This document shows positions 1 to 10,624 of a stretch of 64,000 nucleotides of DNA, piece after piece. The DNA lies in NCBI GenBank assembly GCA_902702965.1, contig CACRXP010000001.1:1191465-1255464 (forward strand), written 5' to 3'. The stretch comes from Spirometra erinaceieuropaei (lineage: Eukaryota > Platyhelminthes > Cestoda > Diphyllobothriidea > Diphyllobothriidae). The notes under the pieces were generated by a model, which did no database searches, was not told the DNA's origin, and saw only the letters and a program-made list of their open reading frames with translations. A program made the translations under genes and the position numbers. Numbering within the stretch: position 1 is the first letter of the stretch; every line of letters starts with the position of its first letter.

Positions 1-302
1 CGTCAGATTGATCCTAGTTAGAAGTGTATTGGATTGCCGTGAGGTGAGGTACCGCAGCATTGGCCTAGCTCTCATTTAATCCTTCCATGCACCAAGTGAC
101 TTTTCGGACTCATTGGGCAATGGGCGATCTGGCGCCTGTCTCTTCCTGGCCAGCCAGACGCATGTGTGGCAATGGTTAAGCGCTCACGAAGACCCAGCAG
201 AGTCAGAAAAGGGTTTTCAGAGAGCAAATATAGCTCCTGTCATGGTTAATTCCGGACCCTCTTCGGGCGGAGCATGAGGGGGAGGGCTGAAGAGAGACAT
301 AC
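1..302. other. No feature recognised
   Basis: I see no open frame, RNA gene or repeat partner here. Recognisable homology to the R1 family starts just after this stretch. Confidence 0.3.
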
Positions 303-745
303 ACGACAGTTCAACCGTCATGACCGACGACGTGCACCCTATGCCCCACCGCAGGACGAGAGCAAGGACGGTGACTTCTGAGCCAATTAATTTGTAGTGA
401 TTTTAGACTTGCGCTGTCACTGCAACACCCCCTCTTCCTCCCCCACTTGGACTCCGTGTTATGACAGAGTCAAGAAGATCGGGACCGGGGGAGAGCACAG
501 GTAGCTAGTACGGCTTAAACCCGCACATAAACGTACCACCACAGCCACTGATCCACGACGGATACTGACCAGGACTTTAAACCACAACACACAGGGACGG
601 CGGCCCGGATCCCATTTGGCGCGGCATCAGCCTTCAGCTGGTCGTGTCACTACTTCCCCAGTGTAGGCACTTGCTACGGGTGCTCATCCACGGAAACCGA
701 TCCAGCCCTGTGCTGGTCTAGCGCATCTACCGCGTGGCTCGCTTT
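303..745 (+). repeat. Dispersed repeat R1, copy 1 (diverged)
   Basis: This block aligns by eye with the copies at 4433-4925, 6385-6900 and 50622-51180 and, in inverted orientation, at 16780-17310. Shared landmarks occur in the same order: a GACAGTTC..CGTC start, an AGACTTGCGC segment, a C/T-rich tract followed by CCCCCAC, AGTCAAGAAGATC, GTACCACCACA, a TTGACCAGGA-TTTAAA segment and a final GCATCTACCGCG. No open frame is conserved between copies, so it looks like a non-coding, SINE-sized or fragmentary element. I cannot assign it to a named family. This is the most diverged of the three copies in the first 7 kb. Confidence 0.6.
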
Positions 746-1239
746 CAGGGCACATACATAAGCGCCTGAACAATGCATACACATCCTCGGCCGAATCGGT
801 GTGCAGGACAATTATCGGTGGAACATATCACATTGTTAATGCAACAATCATACGATCAGTTTGTCAGCGTCATCACGACTGACTAAATGTTCTGTGTAAG
901 CACCTGCGCGTCATATTTCCGCGATGGTCATATGGACTGAGACACCTAGTACGCGGGTGGCAGGCGTACACGTCAGCCACTGACTCCAGCCCTCTCATCA
1001 GTCAGTCGGCAGGTTTCGGCGGTCGACAATGCGTGGGAGATGGAAGGTCGAGTGAAGCCCTCCTGTGCGAATCGTACTTGCTGGTAAGGCATTGCATTCT
1101 TTACCAATAGAGACCTAAAACACCGGGCTTTACCAAGAGGCTTGGACAACGCCAGCTGGCTCGATAACCCACTGTAGTTTTAGAACAGAGTCAGGCTCTG
1201 ACAGTTACTACATAGAGACAATTATTTGAGTGAGATTGG
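746..1239. other. No feature recognised
   Basis: Unassigned sequence between R1 copy 1 and R2 copy C. I found no repeat partner in the window and no convincing coding frame. Confidence 0.3.
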
Positions 1240-2464
1240 ATTCACCCTAAAGTAATCCCAGTGGGTGTGGAGACAGGGGCCACGTCATGCCTGGCACGAG
1301 TAGGCGGGCTGTTTAAGAGCCTCAGCCCAAACTCATCGTGGGCGGTCTTGGCGTCGTTTCGCCACTCCCAAGGGGGGAGGGGGATTGCGGGAAGAGATAC
1401 GGTACAGCACAGTACACTTTTTGTGGGACAGCAGGTGAGCACCTCAGGTGAGTGGCGGGACAACGGATACCAAAAGTAAACTACTGTAGTACTTTCCCTC
1501 CAAAGAAACTCAGTAAAAGTCAACTTGCACATACAGGTGAATCATCAGAGGAATAACTCACCATACATTTCATCAGATGTCACCGACTGAGAGTCACGTG
1601 CCCTGTTAATAAAAATTAAAGAGTTGGTGTTTCTTCTCTTGGTAACGTCCGTCCCAATTTCCTGGGGGCCCGTGAACGGTTTCACAAACATATAGAAATT
1701 CTCACTGACGAATAAAACCCTACTAAACCTCTGTCTGCTATTCGGAATTTCGATACAAACTAACTTGCTCATATGTCTCTGTATCACTTGTAGGACGCTT
1801 CACTATCCTCACAATGGCAGACTACGTAAAGTGGGCCTCCACCTCTTAAGTCTCCATCCACTAATTACTTAATTATGGTCTAACCAAGGAAACTGACTAT
1901 TTGACCAACTGAAACGTCGTCTACTCGCATTATTTAAGGACATCGTCTACGCGTCCTTCAGCTAAATTACCGTTAAAGGCTCATTTAAACAGCAAGCACA
2001 TCTAAATTCCTCACTTGTGGTACGCCATGTCACCTCGAGTTATCTTCGTCGGATATGTCGCCTACTTGAAAATATAAGCCTACTTTCCGTCTCATCAGCC
2101 TTAGTTGAGGCGTGTTGATCACCTGCGAAGGCATTTGATGACACTCTCACGTTTCAGCCTGCCAAGAGTCTAGACCGGTAGATGGTCAAGTGCTATCTAA
2201 AACTACCTGTCAGGAAAGTGCCCTACAACTGTCTTGATCACTTCTCTTAAAATAAAATGTGTAGCATGCTGACACATCGTCAGACGATGTATGCAGGCAG
2301 ACAAGTGATCGTCCGTGAAAAGAAAGGGAAATATGAATCCGCCTCGAAGGGGCAGTCATTGCTTAGGCAAAATGCTCCCCGTCGGAGTGAGGGTAGTCGT
2401 AGGAGTCAACTACGCGTGCGATTTTGTGCGGAGAAATGTTGTTTTGCTCTTGGTGCTCTTAGCA
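1240..2464 (-). repeat. Dispersed repeat R2, copy C (inverted)
   Basis: Read on the minus strand, this block matches 22475-23830 almost end to end: the AGAGCAAAACAACATTTC start, the GTTGACTCCTACGACTACC region, GTCTGACGATGTGTCAGCATG, the GGCAGGCTGAAACGTGAGA segment, CGTTTCAGTTGGTCAAATA, and the end ACTGGGATTACTTTAGGATG. It also matches the shorter copy at 20000-20945. Two small open frames along it run in different directions and contain no known domain. The copy lacks the 130-bp insertion found in copy B, giving an empty site at 1897/1898. It lies directly beside a telomere-like array. The element class is unknown. Confidence 0.75.
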
Positions 2465-2499
2465 CAAAACCCAAACGTACCCGAAATCCTAAAAACCAA

Positions 2500-3010
2500 A
2501 GCCAACTCAAACCTAAGCCATACCCGTAACCTAACCCTAACCTTAACCATCACCCTAGAACTAACCTTAACCCCAACCTTTACCGTAAACATAAGCCTAA
2601 CCCTAACCTTAACCTTAACCCTAACTTAACCCTAATCTTAACCCTAACCCAAACCTTGACCCTAATTTTAACCATAACCCTAACCTTGACCCTAATCTTA
2701 ACCCTAACCATAAATTTAACCCTAATCTTAACCGTAACCTTAACGCGAACCCCAACGGGAACCTACACCGTAACCGTAACACGGAAACCTGACCCTAAAA
2801 AGCAAACCCTAATCCTAAAACTTAACCTACGCCTAACTCTAACCCTCACTAAACCCAACAGCCTGACCGAAACGGACGACCTGCCTAACTCATTAAGAGC
2901 ACACCCACTGATGACAAGTTCCCTAGACAAGGTAAGCACACCCTCTGATAACAAGTAAGTACGTCGACCGTGCCAACATATAATGTCTGGCTACCAACTG
3001 CGATCTTACC
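2500..3010 (-). repeat. Degenerate telomere-like (CCCTAA) array with unique flank
   Basis: From about 2525 to 2830 the sequence is dominated by CCTAACCCTAACCTTAACC-type hexamer variants, the C-rich strand of a TTAGGG-like repeat, heavily degenerated. The non-array flank at about 2835-3010 is an inverted copy of 33000-33150: both contain the GTTATCAGTGGGTGTGCTC-type, GTCGACGTACTTACTTGTTATC-type and CAGTTGGTAGCCAGACATTATA-type segments in the same order. It therefore belongs to the same element as the array at 33 kb. Apparent open frames of Leu/Thr-rich protein are products of the hexamer repeat and are not genes. Confidence 0.7.
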
Positions 3011-3170
3011 ATTTTTTCCTTGCTTGAAACATAAAAGGCAGCTCCCTCGCCCTCCGTCTTTCATATTCTCGTTAAAATTCTTCAACGGGCTTCTCAAATC
3101 GTGCTGCTATTTCCCCCTCCCTTCTCTCCGCCCACTAACAATTTTCTACTTTACCACAGGAGACATTGGT

Positions 3171-3675
3171 CCAGAAGATTGCTAGCAGCATCCAATAAAA
3201 CACCTTCCTGGAGAAACACGAGGTGAAATGAACAAAAACGGTCACAGGTTGCTGCTGCTGTTGCTGCTCCAACAAGGGTAGATATAGTCAATGCCACATT
3301 GGACCTCCACGTCCTGTGCACAACGCAAACATCCATACTGTCAGACCTTCAATACAATTGTCGATCAACTTTGAATATCAATTAGGAAAGTTTGGAAGCT
3401 GCCTGAATTGGTTGCTCATCGTCACCTAGGGTATTTTCACTCATTCTCAGTCTGATTGAGGTCCTGCTATTGACTGGACAGGCTGATCGAGAGGGTATGA
3501 GATTCTGCATAAATGCTCGGAACAACTGCACCCTATGGGGCGGGTATTTTTGCCCTGGTGGAGGCAGCGCGACACGCCGGTGCTCGGTGGCAATATATTC
3601 CTTCTTGGAATTCTCATTTACTGGGTAATTATAACCAAAACAACAAGGGGCTGGCCACAATTCAAAAATCAGGCT
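3171..3675 (-). repeat. Inverted-duplication repeat R3, copy 1
   Basis: Read on the minus strand this is about 95 percent identical over the compared core to 17635-18141, 14.5 kb away and in opposite orientation. An open frame entering from 3765 runs to a stop at 3382. Its last 68 codons, with a PPPGQKYPPHR segment and a C-terminal GDDEQPIQAASKLS, align without gaps to the other copy and end at the same stop. In those 68 codons I count 8 replacement and 2 silent differences, so the frame is not under protein-level constraint. A second short frame at 3336-3151 is likewise alignable with 17973-18131. The family is not recognised; it could derive from a host gene or a retroelement end. Confidence 0.7.
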
Positions 3676-3950
3676 ATACACAGGAAATATGAATCCGGGC
3701 CCACTCGGTGATTGACGACACACGCTCACGCCTTGCCGCCTCCCATCGGGAATATGTAAGACCATTTAGGGAATAACGTTCACGCGTCCATTCTGATTGC
3801 AGTACGGAATACGCACGTTCAGTTTTGTCTTGGGGCTCCCGTCTCAAGCGCTTACATACTGCCGGAATATCTGCGATTCACGAAAAAACCTAAACGCTGG
3901 GAGATTTATAAGGTAAAACACGAGTATAGGAACCACCCCGAAGGGAAAAT
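3676..3950. other. No feature recognised
   Basis: Unassigned. It includes the upstream part of the open frame that enters R3 from the right, for which I see no partner. Confidence 0.25.
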
Positions 3951-3954
3951 ATTC

Positions 3955-4075
3955 CCGCATCATCACCCTAACTCTAAAGCTAATCCTAAATTTAACTCGA
4001 ACCGTAAACATTACCCTAACACTAATCCTAACCTTGGCCATAAAACTAACCTGAACGCTAACCAAAATCGCACCG
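3955..4075. repeat. Short degenerate telomere-like (CCCTAA) block
   Basis: A run of CACCCTAACTCTAAAGCTAA-type units shows strong hexamer periodicity with many substitutions. The right-hand flank (TATTCCCGCGTC then GCCCT) resembles the right flank of the G-strand-like block at 50200-50300, but the arrays themselves are on opposite strands. Confidence 0.5.
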
Positions 4076-4432
4076 GAAATTAGAGCAAGGCTCCTGGAAT
4101 ATTAGGCTCCCTATTCCCGCGTCCTGCCCTTTATACTCATAAACATGTTTGTTGGCCGGTCGCCAACTTCAAGATTGCACAAAAATTACGACTTACTCCA
4201 AAGAGACTCCGAAAACAGGGATCTCGTTTGGTTAACCACGCACATGCCAGGAAACCCATGCCTGTTTGTTGTTTTGCAGAGACCAAATTTCAAATCCGTG
4301 CAAGACTGAAGAACTGCCACACAGATATCCAAAAACATACAGTTCAAGATTCAGGGGGAAGAGAACAGCCACATGGCCCTCCTTGCTGCTGTCGTCTGTA
4401 GTGACCCGAAAGTCAAAGTGTTCAAGAAACTT
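4076..4432. other. No feature recognised
   Basis: Unassigned spacer between the telomere-like block and R1 copy 2. Confidence 0.25.
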
Positions 4433-4925
4433 GCAAATACGGCGCAGGTAGTGGGCCTAAGCGGCGACCGACAGTTCGAGCGTCGTTGCCTGAAAATTCC
4501 ACCGTATGCTCCACAACGAGCAGGGAGCAGGCACGGTAACTTGCGCACGAGTTAGTTTATAGTGAGTATAGACTTGCACAGCATCCACCGCACTCTCTGC
4601 TCCTCCCCCACATCTGGACCCGGTGTCAAGACACAGTCAAGAAGACCAGAGGCGGTAAAGGGCGCAAGTGGCTGGCACGGCGAAACCCGCATTTAGGCGC
4701 ACCATCACACCCCCTGGTGCACAACAAACGCTTGACCAGGATTTTAAATAACAGCAAATACGGGAGGGGAGGCTCAGATTCCAGTTGGTTCGGCGTGAGC
4801 CTGCAACTGGGTCCGCCATCACACCGTCGGCATTTGTTGTGGATGCGCATTCCCAGTAATGCCTGCGGGTTCCGATTTGGCCTCTGTGCTGTTCCAGCGC
4901 ATCTACCGCGCGGCTGTTTGTAGGG
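4433..4925 (+). repeat. Dispersed repeat R1, copy 2
   Basis: Closest relative of the copy at 6385-6900, in direct orientation and about 2 kb away. Both begin with GCAGGTAGTGGGCCTAAGCGGC and keep long matching stretches through the CATTTGTTGTGG and GCATCTA-CGCG segments. Open frames on both strands are short and not conserved between copies. Confidence 0.7.
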
Positions 4926-5960
4926 ACTAATGCACGACCCAGCACTTGTTGCAGTGATAGTATTAACATGTTAAATTGTCAGGAAGGTATCCGCCAAAAA
5001 TCAAAACGGTTGACGAAATAACGACAATTACTAACTCGAGCGCGAGCGATCAAACAATCACTGCACGGCAAATTTGCCCTTACATGTTGCTTTCCCTTGT
5101 AATTTGTTCGAAGGAGAATTCAAAACGTCATACGAATAAAATTCGAATTCCAGAAAGTGATTTTTCTCGATTCAGACTCAATCAAGTATGCCGTACACAC
5201 CTCCTTCAAACTGTGTTTACGCACTCACAGACTGGGCATACTGCACGGGAGCAAAGGCACATCATAGCAAAAAACTAAAAGACTCGCATTCGCCATTCGA
5301 GAACCCTGAGTGAACAACAATCGGTCCATCTATCCACAACTAATTGTCCGTGTACTTATTGTTACTTAAGGAGCTCAGAGTAGATCAGACCTCTGCAAAT
5401 AACACGAACACATTGGAAATCGGACTTTATCATGATAATTTGTTGTCCTGTAGCTCACTCCATTTTGCGGGATACTACTCCTCATCTTTCATTTTTCTCT
5501 AATTTGGTATCGATGTGTCGTTTTTGATTGATATTTCCAAATCGCACTAATGTTGCATCCAGGGAGTGGCCGCTGAAGTCTCAGACCATGATGGAAACGC
5601 ATGTACTGCTGCTTATGCCTCAGTTTAGATGCGGGACTACATTCTGGCCCTTCTATAGATTAGGTGAAACTGACTTTATCGGATTCCAATGTTGTTGAAC
5701 ACAGAAATACCAAAGTCTGCACAATGTTCAAACTTATGTGAGCGTCCCTTTAGACAGCTGCGAAGTTGGTAGGACAAATGTTGGTCGCTTTAAATTCCTC
5801 AAAATACTCAAAAGACTCGGACGTCAGTGTGCATATCGGCCACTATGTTGCTATCTCTGATAAGTGAGGAACTTCAACCAATCCCAACCGCGTAGTCTGA
5901 TTCAATTAGCATATTTTGAGGTGTACGCAAGCACGTCAAGACTTGGTTGCGCCTGAAATT
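4926..5960. other. No gene recognised; possible trace of a PLE tail
   Basis: Mostly unassigned AT-leaning sequence. At about 5008-5060 there is a weak resemblance (TGACGAAAT..CAATTA..AACTCG) to the sequence next to the assembly gap in the Penelope-like element, minus strand of about 25210-25269. It is too short to call. Confidence 0.25.
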
Positions 5961-6310
5961 AGGGTTTTAAATCTCCATGCCGTACGACTTTTCTGTAATG
6001 ACAGTCATATATGCCTTCACGTTATTAAGAAGAGGTCATATATGGCTCATAAAGTTTTGCAAAGGGGGTGGAATGTGTTTTATTAATAGGCAGTATTAGT
6101 AACCGACACTGTATGAATAGACGTCTCGAGGCCTTAAAAATCACGCCATTTGAAACTTTTTTTCAATTCGAAAGACGAGCTTTCTTCTAGTCAAACATTT
6201 GAAGGCGCACTTTTCTACCAAACGAGTATAAGAGAACACAATTTTGTGCATTTTATATAAAAAATGGTCGGACATGGTTGGTAGCCCCACCCGAAGTAAG
6301 CAAACCCCAG
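5960..6310 (+). repeat. Diverged relic of the foldback element centre
   Basis: This stretch follows the same order of short matches as the single-copy centre of the foldback elements (for example 8170-8370): a GCCGTA..GA segment, a CGTATTAAGAGGAGA-like segment (here GTTATTAAGAAGAGGT), an ATATGGGGTTTATAAA-like segment and a TTAAAAATC..AAACTTTTTT segment. I could not find the long inverted arms on either side, so this is an armless, old fragment or a related element. Confidence 0.4.
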
Positions 6311-6384
6311 TCACCTCTAATACGGCACTGGTGGTAATAGGGGTTTTTGCAGGTGGAGCCGGGGAACCCACATGCGACGAGTAG

Positions 6385-6900
6385 TTGGCAAATATGACGC
6401 AGGTAGTGGGCCTAAGCGGCAGTTCGACCGTCGTTGCGTGCGATGTCCACCGTATGCGACACAGTAAAGTGAGAACGAGGACCGCGTCTTACGCGTGGAT
6501 TAGTTTGTAGTAATAGTAGACTTGCGCAGTACCTACTGCACTCTTTCCTCCTCCTCCTCCTCCTCCTCCTCCTCCTCCTCCCCCACCTATATCCTGTCAT
6601 AAAAAAGCCAAGAAGATCAGAGGCGGGAGAAGGCGCAGGTAGATGACACGGCCAACGAAACTGCACCTAGGCGTACCACCACACCCCCTGGTCCACAGCA
6701 AACACTTGACCAGGATTTTAAATAACAACAAATAGGGGAGGGGGCGACTCGAATTCCAATTGGCTCGGCGTGAGCCTGCAACTGGGTCTGCCATCACACC
6801 CCGACAAAGTTTGGCATTTGTTGTGGGTGCGCATCCCCGATAACGCCTGCGGGAGCCCGGTCTAACCTCCATGTTGGTCCTGCACATCTATCGCGTGGCC
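6385..6900 (+). repeat. Dispersed repeat R1, copy 3, with internal (CCT)n
   Basis: Direct repeat of 4433-4925. At the C/T-rich position common to the family this copy has an expanded CCT microsatellite, at about 6546-6582. The downstream end, CATCTATCGCGTGGCC, matches the ends of copies 1 and 2. Confidence 0.7.
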
Positions 6901-7751
6901 AGAATTAGGGGCAGACGGGGCAACCACTCAACAAAACACTGGCGTACAAGGACGTTCTATCGGCACGTTGTGACGCCGCTCAATGAAACATAAGTTAAGG
7001 TTGTTGAAGTACGATACCCTCGGTGTGGTCAGGACAAGTGGCTACCCGCTCATCTCTGGAAACCAGGAAATGTAATAGCGAGACAAGAGACCAAACCACA
7101 CCGGAACCAGATTCTGTCGGGTGCTCCGATACGGCAAGGATGTCTCGAAAGCTGTCAGGTAGCTCCCAACAGGATCGTAGTTGAACACAGACCGGAGGCA
7201 GCCATCAGGCGTTAAATGATGAGGCTACGACATGAAAGGCCTGGGATCCTTTACTGGATCCGGCACAGTCGCGAACAGAACAAGCATGTCTAGGAAACCG
7301 GGAGACCGCTCCGGTCACGGATGGCTGAACACGCATAAGCAATGAGGACGAGGGATAGCTGCTACTACCTATCCGTTCACTGACCGGGACTCTATCACAT
7401 CTTCAAATTCGACGAGGCCGAAATCCTCGCAAGAGGAGGAGAAGCACCCGTTTTACCAGCTGCTTGATTGATAATTCTCTGATCCACAGTCAATCTATAA
7501 GCGTAATGCTCTTCTCCTACATATAAATTGGCCAGTTTCTGCCCTAAGAGAGTAATTTTTGGTGATGATCTAAATCGTTGAGGGATTATGTAGCCAATAA
7601 ACAACTCTGACTAAGACATCCTGGCCACTAACCGCTCGGATGCCGTTAGACATACACCTACAGCACCAAATTCAGACATTCGCAGTGAATGCGGTAGTTG
7701 CTGACTTTAGCAAACGTGTGGTTGCGCATCAGCTGCAATCCATAACTACTA
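6901..7751. other. No feature recognised
   Basis: Unassigned. A short motif, GCCGAAATCCTC-CAAG, at about 7420 recurs near 29080, which hints at a further dispersed repeat, but I could not define its limits. Confidence 0.25.
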
Positions 7752-8663
7752 CAGTAAGTGGGATAACTCATGAAATCTCAACAGAAATTCCGAAATGCGT
7801 TTTCGTTTCGAAAAGATTACTTAAGTAGGGTTGTAAAACCAATCATTGTTCAGCATTATTCGATAATATTTCAGTTACCTCAGGATGCCGGCTTTCGAAT
7901 GAACTTCCTTCTGGCTACATGCAAAAACTGCACTCTGTAAAAGATGACTACTTAAGTAGCATGCATTTTTCTCATTGATTTTCAGTGCCCTAAAAATTCA
8001 ATTATATTTCCTAGGAAACGAGCATAAAAATATTCATTCTTTTGCTCGTTCAGTAGAAAATTATGTCATCTCTCAATTTTACACTCAGAAAAAGGGTATA
8101 ATTTGGTATTATAAAACTTTTTCCATTCCCGAATAATTTTGAACCCGACCTGCCGTTACAATTGCATTGAGGGTTCCCAAACTACAAGCCGTATGATTTC
8201 CGCGTGCGGAAAACCATACACTTATCTACCGTATTAAGAGGAGACTATATGGGGTTTATAAAATTAAGCAGTGGATTTGAGCCACATTGGTAAATGCAGA
8301 GACATGACGTTTTATGAAAGGCCATTTCACGGTATTAAAAAATCTCACAATTAGAAACTTTTTTAAAACCGAATTATACCCTTCCTTCAAGTATAAAATT
8401 GAAAGAAAACGTAATTTTCTACTGAATGAGCAAAAGAATCAGTGAAAAATGTACACCACTTAAGTAGTCACTGTTTACGGAGTATGGTTTTTGGATGTAG
8501 TCAGAAAGAAGTTTGTTCGAAAGCCGGCGTCCTGGGGTGACCGAATTATTATATAATTATGCTGAACAATGGTTGGTTTTACAACCCTACTTAATTAATC
8601 TTTTCGCAACGAAAACGCTTTTGGGAATTTCTGTTGAGATTTCATGAGTTAGCCCCCCTACTG
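7752..8663 (+). mobile_element. Foldback / long-TIR element FB1 (non-autonomous DNA transposon)
   Basis: The left end starts TA-CAGTAAGTGGGATAACTC and the right end finishes GTTAGCCCCCCTACTG. Arms of over 300 bp are inverted copies of each other and share the TCATGAAAT, GAAATGCGTTTTCGTTTCGAAAAGATTA and TAGGGTTGTAAAACC segments. A single-copy centre of about 300 bp lies between. It codes for nothing recognisable; short frames across the arms are by-products of the repeat. Related copies lie at 49147-50139, 55430-56415 and 63319 onward. CAGT termini next to TA (TA on both sides of the 49-kb copy) are compatible with an IS630/Tc1/mariner-type element. The right-hand TA has become CA in this copy. 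Confidence 0.8.
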
Positions 8664-9750
8664 CACATTTCCACGCGTCTAATAGCTCTATGGGTTGCTG
8701 TAATTTGGCAACTGGTTCCAGAAGGAAATAGAAACGCAGGACGATAAAAGCTAGTGTTCTGGCAGACAGGTATCTTTTTCCACCAAAAAACTCCCTTTCC
8801 CAATGATTCTGTAATTCGCCGGTTATTTCGCCTTCAGTAAGCCGTGTCTCGCCGTGGCACTGCAATTAACGGTGTTCGCGACACACAACTACTTCAAAGC
8901 GACCGGTAAAAGGTTGTACAACTCCGAACGCAGGAATGGTAACACTGGGAAATTCACCACTAGAGCTGCCAAATGTAGTCAGCCTAATCTCCCGAAAAAC
9001 TGCGAGAGCATTGCGAACAATAGCGCTCGGACACAAGTTATGGGTCGTGGAAATGCACAGAGATGACTTACTGTGTGCTTTTCAGAAAACGGCCTGTCGA
9101 ATGTCATGCGGGCAGCAACAAGGACCAGGAGAGATACGACCTGGTCATCTTTCCATCGAAATTTTGCGCCGAAAAATTCCGAGGGGTATCTGAGGCGGTG
9201 CTGGCACTAATATCTGGCATGGTAAAGTGCGTCTCCACAAGATGATCATGCTCCACTGCAGAACGTTCATTTTGTTCGAATGCTTTAAACTAGAGCCAAC
9301 ACACAATGGCCTCCTGTGTACAGTCGGTTTTACCCAATCACTGACACAGCTATTTGATAGTTTTTGTCTAGTTCGTTGTATTATGTGCAGAGATGGTGTA
9401 TTATACTGGATATGAGAAATAACTTTCAGCCATGTAATCTACAGCACCTGTAAGGACGGACGACGCGTGGCATATGTGGCCTGCGTTGGGTGGGAACTCT
9501 AGGCAATGTTAACCGCCATACTAGACTGCACGTTCAGTGAGCTTGGTTAGGATTTGCCGCTGATATGGGGGGTGGAGCGGAACTGTCGAGGTAGTTAAAG
9601 CCACGGACGAACCCCAGCCACTACGACGTTCATGCCAGATTTCGAGTAGAGGCAGGAGAAACTGGACGCCAGTGAGGAGAGTAATGTATAATGATCGGGG
9701 CTGCTGACCGATCGTTCTTACGGAACTCACTCGTTCCGTTGTGCCTTACA

Positions 9751-9752
<2 letters not shown>
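8664..9752. other. No feature recognised
   Basis: Unassigned. Overlapping short frames between 8854 and 9415 have no common reading and no domain. Confidence 0.3.

Positions 9753-9830
<78 letters not shown>
9753..9830. repeat. (CT)n microsatellite
   Basis: About 39 uninterrupted CT units. The Ser/Leu or Arg/Glu repeats in apparent frames here come from the dinucleotide. Confidence 0.98.
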
Positions 9831-9832
<2 letters not shown>

Positions 9833-10620
9833 AGCCCAACCAGAATCCGCACAATGGCGCATGCTATAGACAGTATGTTATTACCGACAAAGAGTAATTT
9901 ATTCTGTGCAGAATGGATGAAGAATAGACTGGAGTTGGTTAGCAGCCGGACAAGGGCCCACGCCAGGCCGCGCCAGAGCAGGTACTCGAGTGCAGCAGGC
10001 GTCGGAGCTCCTTGAGCGAGGGCATGTCTGAATCGGCCTTGAAGTTGTTTGACCGGTTTGGGCAGCTGTGATTAGCTGCGAGTCGGACTGCCTCTGGTAG
10101 GCGCGCGGGAGGCGCAGTGTAGTAGCCGACTACCGGAGTATGTTCACAACAGGACTGATTCGGATTAGATTCAGCGCCCATTTATTCACTGTAAACAAAC
10201 AAACGTACTTTAAGACTACCACGACGCCCTTACAGTTGCGGCTTGGAAGAGGCGGCTGGCCCTCCCACTGACTGAGGGTTAGATTGCAGTGATCCCTTCT
10301 TAGTGTCGGTTTTACGGCATTGTCATTCATTTGCGATGCGAGACACCCTCCTTTAGTTTAACCCTTGTTGCGTGGAATCGGAAACCAGAAGGTGGGTGTG
10401 TGTGATACGCAATAATCACTGTGCCCACGTTTATCCGCAGTTATCTTGACTCCATTTTCATAAGAATTTGATACGTGTGGTGAGATAGAGCGAGACGAAT
10501 GCCGCGAAAAATTACTTCGTCACAGGGGAATTCACCGGCAGGTCATCACTGCCCGCTCAGGATAATGGTGGCACTAGGCGCCGGAGATTGCTGAAGTTGT
10601 TAATGCTAAACAAAATTCCT
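9831..10620. other. No feature recognised
   Basis: Unassigned sequence between the CT tract and the tRNA-like repeat. Confidence 0.3.
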
Positions 10621-10624
10621 ATTT

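Noticed and set aside
2315..2958. Open frames of about 100 codons rich in Leu/Thr
   Set aside because: They translate the CCCTAA-type hexamer array and have no other basis.
5008..5060. PLE tail relic similar to the sequence beside the first gap
   Set aside because: Only about 50 bp with patchy matches; not distinguishable from chance by eye.
9753..9830. CRISPR-like or satellite array
   Set aside because: Simple dinucleotide repeat; there are no spacers anywhere in the window and the sequence is eukaryotic.
9630..9897. Ser/Leu and Arg/Glu repeat proteins
   Set aside because: They are readings of the (CT)n microsatellite.
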